Of a stretch of 64,000 nucleotides of DNA, positions 24,963 to 37,800 are shown in pieces. A program made the translations under genes and the position numbers. The stretch lies in NCBI GenBank assembly GCA_018857735.1, contig JABMCL010002980.1, positions 322,501-386,500 of the forward strand, written 5' to 3'. The DNA is from Alviniconcha marisindica (Eukaryota > Mollusca > Gastropoda > Provannidae). Numbering within the stretch: position 1 is the stretch's first letter; every line of letters begins with the position of its first letter. Under the pieces are notes generated by a model that did not search any database, was not told the DNA's origin, and saw nothing but the letters and a program-made list of their open reading frames with translations.

Positions 24963-27900
24963 TATTGCGTTGAGATTCTCCCCCTCTCCCTGTGCAATTG
25001 TGTCTGTCAGTTTTTGCTGGTCAGTGAAGATTCATTGTTCATTAATGCTGTTTCAAGGCTTAGAGCAATACACAGTCCTCAGATCAGCAATGCTAAAAAA
25101 AAAAAAAAAAAATATGGTGGGGTCTTTTAACAAAAATTATTGGCTGAACTGAGTTTGGCTAAACCCAAGTTTCAGCTGTTGGTGTAGCAGTAAACCAGTT
25201 TAAATCAGTATGTATCCATTACAAATGGATAAAAATCTTGAAACCAATATTTTATTTTGAAAGGAAATTGTATGGCCTCAAAACATGTTTCACTCAGCAG
25301 GTTCAAGAAATCAGAGTAAACACTTAGTGGTAGGGACTTTGGTTTTGAGTATCCTGTTTTATTTGAAATTTAAAAAGTGAGTGCAGATTTTGCAGATGGG
25401 CTGGTACAAAGCACCTCTGAGTATCATAACTCCCTCCCACCCTCCAAGTGTCGAGCTCAGTGTGTAATCCTTCGCAAGAAAAGAAAAACCAAGCTCACTA
25501 GGCCAACATACAAGCCAGTGATGTCAGGGCATTGAGGAGCTGCTGCCCTGGCAAAAATTCCAGTTCTACTCATGTTCAGAATTGGTTAGTCAGCTGTGTA
25601 GCACTACTGCAGTCACAACAGGCTTTCTGTGGCAAAAACCGACCAGAAATTTTCAGAATAGTCCAGTAGAGTTGCTCATTAGGGGGACTTTTTTGTATGC
25701 TGCATAAAATCTCAGAAAGTAACAACTTTTTTTCAGCGAATAACCAGCATTTAGATGAGCAAGATTATGGTTAGGTGATCAAGTGTGGAGGACTGTTATT
25801 TGGCTAAACAGTTTGGGATTAGACTAGCGCAAAGCAAGTGCTTTAGTACCTTTAAAGGACATTGATGGAATAAGAGGTTAGTCAATCAGACCCCAAACCA
25901 CTGCAAAGTACCTCATCTTAAACTGAAAATGTTTCTGGAAAAGTAATGTTTTTCTTGTCAGTTTTTGCCAACTGAAATGTTCTTTTTGACAAACTCTACT
26001 ACTCTGCCTAGCTATACGTACTTATTAAGCATGTGATGCGGTATTTTGAGTAAAATGTACAGGACAATGAATTTGCTGTTCATCACTGTGTGAAATATAT
26101 ACATTATTTTTTATGCATCTGTTCCCCCCCCCCCCCCCCCCCCCCTCCTTTTTCCCAGCATCTGTTATTTCCCAACCCTTTTTTTTTCTTCAAGAAATTA
26201 GTCTGGGACCTGGTTTACCTGGGGAAAAGGAAGTTAAACTTTCCATGGGAGATATTCCCAGTTGCAACATACTATCAGCTATCATGCTTTGACACTCATG
26301 TATATACATAAAAAGGAAGAAAAAAGAAGAGAGATAGTATTCAGTTGGAACATACTGTCATGCTTTGACACTTGTACACACATACAAATTCAAAACTGGC
26401 CTTTCTTTTTGTTTATTATAATAAAAGACCACAAAAGATAATCACTCCTGGCAGATAAACTGTACAGTGCCGACGTGCATCTCAAGTCAAACCAATTCAC
26501 ATGCAAATCAGTATCATGTACACATTTTTACATTAAACGTAAACACACTGTCAAGAAATGTAATTGTCCTGTAGTTTAAGCACATTTAAAAAAAAAAAAG
26601 GGACTGCACACAACTTGGATAGTCTGCTGATCAAAACAAAGAAAACAAAGTCAGATACAAAATTAATGAAAACAAAACAAACACGAAGACCTCACAAGCT
26701 AGATGTATTTATTGTGCATTGCTCGTCTGTACAGCACTGCGGGAAGACCAGAGTCTGAGAACCAAAAGATAATGCCAACAAAGTAAAAATGACAAAAAGA
26801 CTATCAAACAAGAAACTACCAGCAGAGAACAGAACACTTCACTGGTCACAAAAAGCAGGCAAATTCCTGCACAACCAATAGGACTAAAGCATAGAGCAAG
26901 CAAGCAGATTTTAACAAACCTGCATTCACTCACCCATGCCAACATGTGAAGCAAACGAGATTCGATTGACACTCTGTTATGCCAGCAGCTGGAACTGGCT
27001 GCTAGGCAACTGAAGACAAAGGCAAGTTGTTCACTGACCACAAAAGACCAGTTGCTGGGTCTTCTTTGGTTGGACAGCAGACCACAGCACAAATCGCAAA
27101 AAGATTGTGCAGCTGATTATGAACAGGGATGTGCATCGCTCGCAGCCTACCAAAAAGTCCTCTGTACATTTTCACAATGTATTTCACGATCCTTTCAAGA
27201 CACCCTCACGCACGCACACAAAACCGTCACCCCCCTGACATGTCGACACATGATTGCAAGAAATGGGAGAGGCAGTTCCAGCTATATATAGACCTGCGCA
27301 CAAGCATACATGGTAAAACTGCTCATGCACATGCCAGTGGTAGTTCTAGTGATAAAATGGCTGAGTGATATTCTGCAACATGTATTCTTCAATAATGATT
27401 GAAGGGGGTGATGGGAGGAAGGAACTACTGATTCAAAATGACAGATCCGTTTTCAACACAACGAAACGACAAATCCATGAAAACACAAATGACTAATCTT
27501 GCCCTACACCATTCAGTCTACATATGGCAAGGATCAAATTCATTAAACAATTTTTAGTAATAAGAAAGCCAAAAAGACACAACTTCCTAAAGCATTCTGT
27601 CAAATCACATTTTTACAAAATAAGGAAAATTGTCACATGAAATATTACATGTATGTACATGAACAAGTAACACTGGAGTTGCTAATAAACAAACATTCCG
27701 AAGCAGCAAAGAATCAAAAGTCACAAATAAACTTCACATGTGCAAGACTTTATAATCAATATTCACTGAATATGCATGATTTAAAATACTCCAAACATTT
27801 TATGATAACAAAGAATACAGAGAAGTGCTCGCCAACAGTTTAACTATGTTAGAACCCCCCCCCCCCCCCCCCCTGTATCCTGCAAACTGCCAAGGTAACC

Positions 27901-30680
27901 AACATTGTATCTTGCATCCCACCTCTCAAAACAAAAATGACAGCAAGAAAAAAGCCATACATAAAACCAAGTTCACCTATCTGCTGAAACTAAACATATC
28001 TATATTCATAATTCTTGTTGGTACTGAACCAAACAGCTATTTCAACAGTAAAAACACCAGAGAGAACCTTTGTGACGCTTGCCATTCATTCACATCAAGG
28101 AAGCCAAACAACTCTTAACAATCAACCTTGAAACATATCAAGTCCTGCCAAACAGTGGTGTGAAATGCATGAAAACTTTTCACAAGTTTCAACAGCTGCT
28201 GGTTCAGAAAGTAAACTCTTGCAACACTTTGAAACAAAGATACAACTAATGGAAGTTCTCAGGTAGCAATGTTGCGATGAAGAGCATATGCTGCCATTAT
28301 GAAGCACCCTACTTACTCCGGTTAGACCTATTTCTGTTCTCAACCAGCTTACTGCCTTGAGCTACTGTTAGCACAATTCAGTGACTCATACTGTCTCCCT
28401 TGGACAGGGAAAAGAGTTACTCGATACTGACCACCCTGTCAAACAGAGGCTGAGAGGTCATGTCCGAGGGAAGCAAGCTCTCCAACACACAAGTAAACAT
28501 CTAATTCATGAATGACACACATCAGTTTACACGTGAAGAAAACTGGTTAAAAAACTAAACTAAACTGGAAAGACAGAAATCCAAATGACAGAATTCACAA
28601 CTGAGGGCAAAAGTCTGACCAACTCCACACATAAAAGAGGGACTCATCCATCAGAGGAGTCCTGATTTATGTCATCTGTACCCCACCGCAGGGCTTAGAT
28701 GGAGATGCTAAGGAGATTATCCAAACAAGTCTGGGTCCGGTTGTCTCCCTTCTGACAATGGGTTAAATGAACAAAAGAATAGATCAGCCATTCGCACAAT
28801 GTTGCCCCCAGTGCACACACAACATGCTTAACCAAGCTTTAACAGTTCTCAAAAGACAGAAATGACTACAAAAAGGTTACGATACCTCAATGCCGCCCCC
28901 CCCCCCCCCTCCTGTTGTGGTGTACAGGCATTCATGACCAACAACTTTGCCCTGAATCACTAATGAAATGACAAAAAGGGGACACACCACTGCCCTTTTC
29001 ACAGCAGACTGAGGGGGCCACCATCACTACCCATCTTAATGCAGAATAGGGATGGTGGCAGAATGACGGGGTACCACCACTGCCTATTTTAGAGCAGAAT
29101 CAGGGGGTGCCCCCCTCTGCCCATTTTAAAGAGGAAAGAGGGGGTGCCGTCATTCCCTATGTTAATCCTGAGTCAGGGTGGTACTTCTGCTCCCCTCCCT
29201 GCCCCCGCCAGTACCTCCTTCGGAGACAATTCAGTTCAGCAAGTTTAAGAGCAGCCCTCTGCTGTCTGTGATGCTTCTTCAGTTCAGCTCTTCTTCAATG
29301 GTGATACAGATGGTCTTGTATTCCCAGAGTCAACTTGTGTCTTGCGTCAAATATCTGACTGACTAATGTTCTCCATTTAAAAAAGAAACGGACAAGAATG
29401 AAAGAAAACCTTACAAGCTGTACCAATGAGTCAACTTTTCAAAGCAACTAATGATGTAATAGTATTTGAAAAACAATAGCAAAAAACACGACAGAGCAAA
29501 GTAATCCCCCCCCCCCCCCCCCCCAAATCATCAAACAAGAGTTAATTAAAACTAATATTTTATATCATCAGGACTGTGTTGAGGTTGGTTTAAAAACTGC
29601 TGAACACAAAAAAAGCAAGTGAGCCGCTACAGAGGCTGTTTTCAACAGACAGGCAGTGGAGAGAGAATGATCACAGCAAGCGTAACATGACAAATGACTG
29701 ACTGGCACAAATAACCGATTCAGTGACCACCTCCACTCATATAGCAAAAAAACCAAACAAGGACTAAAACTGGCAGCTGAGAGGATGAAACCAGCCAAGG
29801 CATAAAACTTCATGTACAGGTAAAAAAAGACAAGAAAAAAAGACTTCAACATGCTTTGTACAGAGGGGCAGAGCCCCTGACTATAGACCCCCTTCCTTTA
29901 CAACCACAGCCACAGAACCCCCCTCCCCTCCCTGCCATAAAGACCAACATTCATGACCACACCACAAAACAGACCCCAGAGAGACCATTCACCTTGAAGA
30001 GAGACCATGCCCACCCTCTTCATTCCTCCCCCAGTTTCTTTGAGACCATTATCAATTATCCACAACCACACTCTGATGGACCACCCTCATAAAGGCCACC
30101 ACTCACAGCCACATTCGGCAACCCCTTTAGCCAGATTTTCCCCTTTGTGCCGTATTCTGAAACAACTAACTGTCCACGCCCTTCTTTGTTGGACACGTGC
30201 CTTGTTTTGGATTACAGCAGCAATGATATGGGCAATGTGTAAACTTGCAACTACCAAGTACAGGTGGTATGCGTAGCCCCACTATCTAGTACAGGCAGCA
30301 TCTAGCATCACTGCTATAAATAATGAAGTATGACTGGTGGTATCCAGCCTCACAGCCCTCTTACTAAGCATTGTATCTAGCCTCACAGCTATCTAGCATG
30401 GCATCCTGCCTCACACCTGTCTAATACATGTGGTATCTAGCCTCATAGCTATCAAATGTGGGCATCTAGCCTCACAGCTATCTAGAATGCATGGCATGGT
30501 AATCTAGCCTCACAACTATCTTGTACAGGTGGTATCTAGCCTCCAAGCTACCTAGCTTGGGCAGTATCTAGCCTCAGGGCAGATAAAGATAGATAGCCCC
30601 TACCCCTGATTTGCTAGAGTTCATTATGTCTGGTTCTCATTCCACATGCAGAAGTTGTCGAAAGGCTCCGTAATAGCTAG
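24963..30680. other. Intergenic region between ABRACL and EIF4B
   Basis: No conserved protein seen. Notable are C-runs at ~26125-26145, ~27857-27873, ~28895-28909 and ~29507-29524. Degenerate ~65-bp repeats at 28975-29180 (CACCACTGCCC...GGGGGTG), and degenerate repeats of ~40 bp at 30270-30590 containing TATCTAGCCTCACAGCTATC, are also present. Part may belong to the EIF4B 3' UTR if a distal polyadenylation site is used. Confidence 0.5.
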
Positions 30681-30689
30681 CTACTTGCA

Positions 30690-31794
30690 TTTATTTCTAG
30701 ATCGCAAAACTCCATTATTTTGCCAACAACGCAACGAGCATGACATCAAACACACAAGCCTATTGGGCACTGCATGACAACAGCCACATCAGTTTTAAAG
30801 AGTCTAAGCTTTCTTCGATACTGGGGCAGAGGGTGGGGGGGGCTGTTTTGACAGCAATGTCTGGGGCCTTCGCTGATGCCAAGTTCCGTTTCTGCAGGGT
30901 GGGCATGGTAGAAAACAAAAAAAACCAAAAGAACAACGATGGGCAACCCCCCATAAGGTGACACTGACACAAATAATCTCACCGCTTTGGAGATGGCAGG
31001 CCTAACAGCAGTGAATTTTTCCAAATAAATAATAATGATGATGACAGTAGTAAGAAGAACAAGAAATCTAAATCCAACCAATCAAATGCAAATAATGACA
31101 TCACCAACAGGAAAAGGACATCACTGACTTTACATCCAGTTTTGAAAAAGTAAAAACGAAAGAAAGAAAAAAAGACTCCAAAAGTCAGAATTTACAATAC
31201 AGAAAAGGTAAAAAGGAGAGAGGAAAAAAAAACAGAAAAAAAAAACAGACCACCACCCAAACAAAAATACACAAAGCAAGGAAAAAAACAAAAACAATAA
31301 GATTTCCTAATTTTGCAGGCTATAAGTACAACACTGTTTCAGTGCTGTCTCTCATCCTTTTAAACCTAAGTCGAAATACAAGTATTGTCATTACAAGGTG
31401 TGTGCAAGCATAAAGCAGCCATAGGCTGCCGAGACATGTGACCACCGTTACCATGGTGATGACCCGTATTTAGGGTCTCCATGTAAACAAAGTCTTTCAC
31501 CTTTTGGGAAAGCATGTATCCAACATTAAAATCCTGCCCTGAAAAACTAAACAAAAAACCCCAAAAGAACAACAATGGGCAACCCCCCATAAGCAGAGAG
31601 ATCGGTAATGAAAACAGACACACAGGCAGCAACAGAAGCAAAAGGACCACAAAGGAAATTGTGGGGGAGTGGACGCCCCAATAATGAGTTAGTGGTTTAC
31701 AGGTGATGTTGGGAGCAATGGAACTGCAGGGGAAGGAAGGAACCCAGGCGTTCTCAGCTGGCCATGATGATGGTTGCACACTGTTTTTCTACTT
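30690..31794 (-). other. Candidate EIF4B 3' UTR
   Basis: Continuous with the EIF4B stop; the first clear AATAAA on this strand that I noticed is near 30690-30695. The end is uncertain. A direct repeat of ~40 bp (AGAACAACGATGGGCAACC core) occurs at about 30917-30957 and 31553-31594. Confidence 0.4.
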
Positions 31795-31854
31795 TCAGTC
31801 GCTCCCATCATCGTCGTCCATAATGGCAGCGAACTTGTTGGTGTCCACCCAGTT
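31795..31854 (-). CDS. EIF4B: EIF4B coding exon 17 with stop
   Basis: Encodes NWVDTNKFAAIMDDDDGSD and TGA at 31795-31797. The KFAAIMDDDD end corresponds to the human KYAALSVDGED C-terminus. Acceptor GCTTTCAG. Confidence 0.9.
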   Translation of the reverse strand, partial: NWVDTNKFAAIMDDDDGSD

Positions 31855-34800
31855 CTGAAAGCAGTGGTAAACTCTGGCATAGTACATTAAAACCTAGAGC
31901 CATGATTTGCATATACTGTAATAGTATATATCTGCTGACAATAGCAATATCACTCCTCACCATAAGCATTAATGTAAAACATGTGTAATGAGTGCACTTA
32001 CTCCCAGTGACGCCACAGGATCCTTGTTCACAGTAACCTGCAGTGGATGGTCAAGTCAAGTCAATAGACTTTAATCATCCCTCACGGGGCAATTCAGCCA
32101 ACTACTAAAGGCTCATTAATTAAAAATAAATTTAAAATAAATGTAAAAAAAACATCAGAGCAACGTCAAAAGCACTTAAATTGATAATAATAAACAGACA
32201 TACTGGATTAAAAAAAGAAATCCCCACTACAAATTATCACAGCAGAAAACATACTCTGCAGGTTTCAAAACCTCCAGGCCTGTGGCACTTTGAAAAAAGT
32301 TGAAAAGCACAGGGAGGAAACGTAGGTCAATCCCATCACCAAAACCAAACATGTCTGTGGCTCCAGCCAAACGTGGCTGAACAAGGCAGGTGGTCTCTTA
32401 GTCTTACATGGTTGGTGTTTTGTCACTCAGTCAGACTGCCAACAGTCCTCAGACTGGATGGGTGCTCACTTACTGAGGTCAATTACACACTGTTCAATCA
32501 TCCCCCGACCATGAGCAATGGACAGGCAGAGCAGGTGCTCACTTTACTGAAATCAATTACACGCTGACTGATTGATGGTTGATGATCGCTTATATAGGGC
32601 TATTCTCCGCTCTCTTGAGCAGACTCACTGCGCTCGCATGTGGTTCTACATGAGTGACTAGCTTTTTATAGCATGTTATTTTGAATATCCACTGAAGTGG
32701 TGTACTTACAGCGCTGGCATGGCTGGAGCCACATGAAACTGCAGCTGTCTCGGTGCATGTTCTGTGTTCACCATACAACCATGCACCATGTCACTTCATG
32801 CAAAGCCACACACCTAAGGTGTATGCGTGTTTAGCTGTAACCTGCCACCTGCACTTTTGGCAGAATGACTGGGATCTTTTACGTGCTACTGTGGTAACAT
32901 GGGATACGGATACTGAAGTAAGAGTCAGCACAGAAAGTCGACCATGGAGAAGAAAAGTCTCCCGCTGCTCATGCAGGGATTCAAACCCACGTCCTTTCAA
33001 TCATGAGTCCGGCGCTCTAACCACTGAGCTATCCCCGCCCCCAAAGCAAAACACACGGTTCTATTGCTCAGGGATCATGGCTGCCAACAAGGTTGAACAG
33101 GTGGTCACTTAAAAAGGTTTTTTTTTTTTTTCTCCTCTTGGGTACGACTACAGCAGCCATGAGAGCAGCGCCACCTATTCCTACCAGTGCATGTACAGCT
33201 GCCAGTGTTTGGTTAGTTAGTTAGTTAGTTAGTTAGTGCTTTGAGCCCAGCCAACCCCTTAGGGTTGTATCAAGGCTAACCAATGTTTGAAGTTTTTAAC
33301 ATGTGCACAGATGTTGATGCATGCAATTCCACACAGGAGCTGTACAGATACATCAAGTGAGTCTGCACTAAAAGCTGGTACTGGGACAAAAATCCTGTGC
33401 CCCACATGGGACTGGAACCCATGTCAGCACTGCCTCTGGCTTTGGGGTCTGATGCTCTACCAAGTGTAGACACTGTGTATCAGCGTTAAGAGCACACTCA
33501 CCGGCCCTGGGCCTTGGTCCAGCTTAGGCATGTCCGCTATTGTCTTGGGGAGCTGCTTCTCCTTTCCATGCCTGTGGAGGAAAAGCAGACATTGAAAAGG
33601 TGCACTCGCCAACCTCACTGCCTTGTGCGGTCAGCCTCACTGTGCCGCAGTCATTCACATCACCTGTTTGCCAAGTCATGTCATTTTCAAGGTCAGAATG
33701 TCATGGCTGCAATGCTGTTACATTACACGCTTGCCAAGTCATGTCATTTTCATAGTTGGAATGTCTTGGCTCCATCATGTTTTGAGACGAAAAGTCATTG
33801 CAAGAGCATGGGCCAATTCACTCACGATTTATATTCCATGGCATATGCATAATCATTGCTCAAAGATACAGACACCACCACTTAAGTGCAACACTTCCAC
33901 TGTTCAGAGGAAAACTTGCACTCATCCAGACATGACACATACCCAGCTTGTCACATTAATTATGCACATAGACACGACAACAAGGACAAAAATGCTTCTG
34001 GAAGTGGAAAAGTGTTTCGGTGTAACAATGCTATTTTACTGTTTCAACTGATGATCAAGTGTAACTATAATGCCTTTGAAATTAGCTAGTAATATCCCTA
34101 CATCCAACATCAATTTACACTGAAATTAGCCCCCCTCCCCTAATCAAGAAAATGAGTCAACTAACATCCCTAATTTTATGAGCATTTGTGCTAGTTAAGC
34201 CCACTATATACTGGGTTGTCAAAATGCACTTATATGATAGTTGATACATGAGCTACACACTTTGGACTCAGACAGCATCAATTACAGTTGAAATAAAAAT
34301 CCATTCTACACACACGCACACACACATTTATGTATATCATCTTTTTGACATTGCACCAAAGAGGAAACTGCACTAATCTGGATTGCACGTAAGTGGTAAT
34401 GACTGTGAAGGTACTTTAACAAGCCCAACAGTAGCCATCCACCAAACATTCTCCCAGCCCGGAAATTAAACACTACCATACTTTTTCAGCAACAACAATA
34501 TTTATCAATACAGGAGAACAGGACACATAAACACTGATGAACAAACGAGCCTCTCTCACATGCATTATGTGATTTGAACCCAGTTGGGCACTGTTTCCCA
34601 CGGGAAGGTTGAAGAAGGAAAAGCATGGAGGTAACGATGTTGGTGAGGTCTCTGTGCACAAACCTGAGACAGTCTTAAAGGTTCTACTTCTGACTACAGT
34701 GATGTTACTACGGTCTTCTAGTACTGCATTAGTTTATGGTGGTATTCTATAATCATTACTGGGATGGACAGACAGACAGAAGACTGGGTTTTAATAACCA

Positions 34801-37800
34801 GTCAACCAGGATGGCTATATCAGGGTGATCTATACCAGGTGGTGATGAAGTGTTTACAGTATATACTGTACACTTGTTAATCAACAGATCAAAATGAACA
34901 TTAGATGATCAAAATGTCCACTGATGTGACACTGGTCAAACAGAGTGAGATGAAAACAAAACTGCAAAAAGCAATCCAAAAAACACACCCCAAAACAACA
35001 AAGCAAACACTAAAGCAGTAAAACGCTATACCGTTTGTGTGAGGGCGCCTCATCATGACGATCATAACGTCGACCATCTTGCCTGCCTGAACTATACCCA
35101 CGACCATAACCACCGCGACGACCTGCCATGCGCACGCACGCACACAGTAATTACGTTATTAAATAAGTCATTACATCGCTAAAACCTCACTTGAAGCATC
35201 ACAACACAAGTCCAAGAGCAGCAAACAACACCCCTAAACAGAAAACACACACAGATACAGCTACAACATGCATTTTCCGTTCACCACCATACCTAACAAC
35301 AAAGTGGGCACACCCCCTGCATCTTTACAGAAGTCTGGTCTACACAAGTTAGCAGTGGCAACCTCCAAAGCAAACAAGAAGTGCAAATGCTGAAGCGACA
35401 CACTTTCAAAGGATTATTATTTGGTATCTAAAGTGTTAAATATATTATGACCTCATCCAAATATATGTGTTTGACAACCATACGCAAGTTTTACCCAGAT
35501 CAGATCAAACTTGCCAAAATGCACACTATTCAGTTTCCACAACTGTTTAATGCCACTGTGACACTGACATGTGGTTAAAGTCGCTGCAAGTGGTGTGAAC
35601 AGGTAAAGCTCAACAGGCACTGCCACTGTGCAAAGTCTGACACATCACATTTACAGTGTCCAAGAAAATCACAATGAAAACTGTAAAAATAGAGAAAATC
35701 ACAATATTAAAGTTTTTGCCATGCCTGGATGGCCAGCCAGACCAACACTGATCATTAAACAGATTCACATTTCTGTATGCACATCAAAGACTGCGTAATT
35801 CTAGAGTCAATTTTAACTTTGGTTTCCAAGAACAGTGACCTGCAATTTTTCCCCTTTACACGAAGGGAATCAAAATTTCAGACCCACTAAAATCAGTCAA
35901 CCAGCAGACATTTCCCACCCAGAGCTGCACAATAATAAAAGTGAGGACTCGTATGGGACCCACCTTGGAAAAGCCAAAGGTACTCACAGTCACAAACACA
36001 CAAAGAAAACACTGATGGATGCCAGGAACACATCTACACAACAGACAAACATTACAGAATGTTTCCAGGCATACAAGATACAAGAGATAGCCTGCACTGC
36101 TGCAGTCTATTGCATTCAGTTCACTTTACACTTTTTCCATGCCAAGTGAGTAACTAGGTGTTTTACACCCAGTCAACCAGTACAGTTATATCAGGGTGAG
36201 TCTCTCTGCCAAGGATGAGTCACCTATCAGCCAGCACAGGGTACCCCTTATCCACCATGGGTCACCCATTACCCAGCATGGTCACCATTTACATGCCCAG
36301 CAAATCCTTCTGCAAGCATGGGGTACCCTTTGCCTGGCCTGGGTCACCCTTTGGCCAGCATGTCTTGCCCAATGCCTAGTATGGGTCAGTTTGGCCAGCA
36401 TGTCTTGCCCAATGCCTAGTAAGGGTCAGTTTGGCCAGTATAGAGCACCCTTTACCCAGCACTGGTCACCCTTTGGCCAGCATGTCTTGCCCAATGCCTA
36501 GTATGGGTCACAATTTAGCCAGCATGGGGTACCTAGCATGGGTCATTCTTCAGCCAGCATGGGGTACCATTATCCACCATGGGTCATCCTTTAACAAGCA
36601 TGCAGTACCCATACCCAGCATGGGTCAGCCTTCAGGCAACATGGGGTACCCATACCCAGCATAGGTCAGCCTTCAGCCAGCATGGGGTACCCATTGCCCA
36701 GCATGGGTCAGCCAGCATGGGGTACCCATTACCCAGCATGGGTCAGCCTTCAGCCAGCATGGGGTACCCATTACCCAGCATGGGTCAGCCTTCAGCCAGC
36801 ATGGGGTACCCATACCCAGCATGGGTCAGCCTTCAGGCAGCATGGGGTACCCATTACCCAGCATGGGTCAACCTTCAGCCAGCATGGGATACCCATACCC
36901 AGCATAGGTCAGCCTTCAGGCAGCATGGGATACCCATTACCCAGCATGGGTCAACCTTCAGCTAGCATGGGATCATTCTTCATCCAGAATTGGTCCCGTC
37001 TCCCCCCCCCCCCCCCCTTTTAAGGCCTGGGTTCAACTTTACCCACCATAAAAGCAAGGTGTACCACTGGGGACTTTACCATCTTGCCTCCAAGCACTCA
37101 CTTTCTTCTGATGAGCGTCGGTCATCTCTCCTGTAGGAGTTGTGAGAGTTGCGGTCCTCTTGACTTCCTGTGCTGCCGGACGACAGCTGCAATGCCGCAT
37201 TTTTACCACTTTAAAATACAGGGCAAACCCAACATAATACTGTTATAGTTATTGACATCTGCAACACCATAAAAAAAACTTCCACACCAAACCCTTACTG
37301 TCACAGCTACCAACATGTGTAACCCTAATATACCTGCTTTTTCCCCCTCAAATCAATACAGGGCAACCCCAAGCACCACTACTGCCCCATCACTGACTCC
37401 ACAGCGCCTCACACAATCTTCCAATACAAAGAAACCCCATGACTGAATCATACCATTAAAGTCCAAAGTTTTTAAGTATGCAAAATGTCCATCGAAATGA
37501 TCGACAAATGAGTCACTAGTTTCAGATTTAATGATTTTTATTTTTTTAAATGTTTAATTGGGTTTTTAATCGATTTTATTTTCTGTAAGCTGGCCGAGAC
37601 CACAGTCTCGGGGTCTCCATCAGTCACATGACTTTTCCCAGAAGTTACGTCAGTCTGGGGAGTCAGCGCAGTTGCCATCTTAGATTCTTCAGTAAACTGT
37701 GTATGCGTGTGGTTGACAAAAAAGTTAACTATGCCGGCCTACTGTGTTGCCGCAAACTGTAACAATTCGCAGACGACCCCAGGTATAACAATGCACGAGC

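Noticed and set aside
36431..37023. Open frames with SMGQPSASMGYPLP-type repeats
   Set aside because: A by-product of the GGGTACCC minisatellite inside an EIF4B intron; overlapping frames are all open because of unit length.
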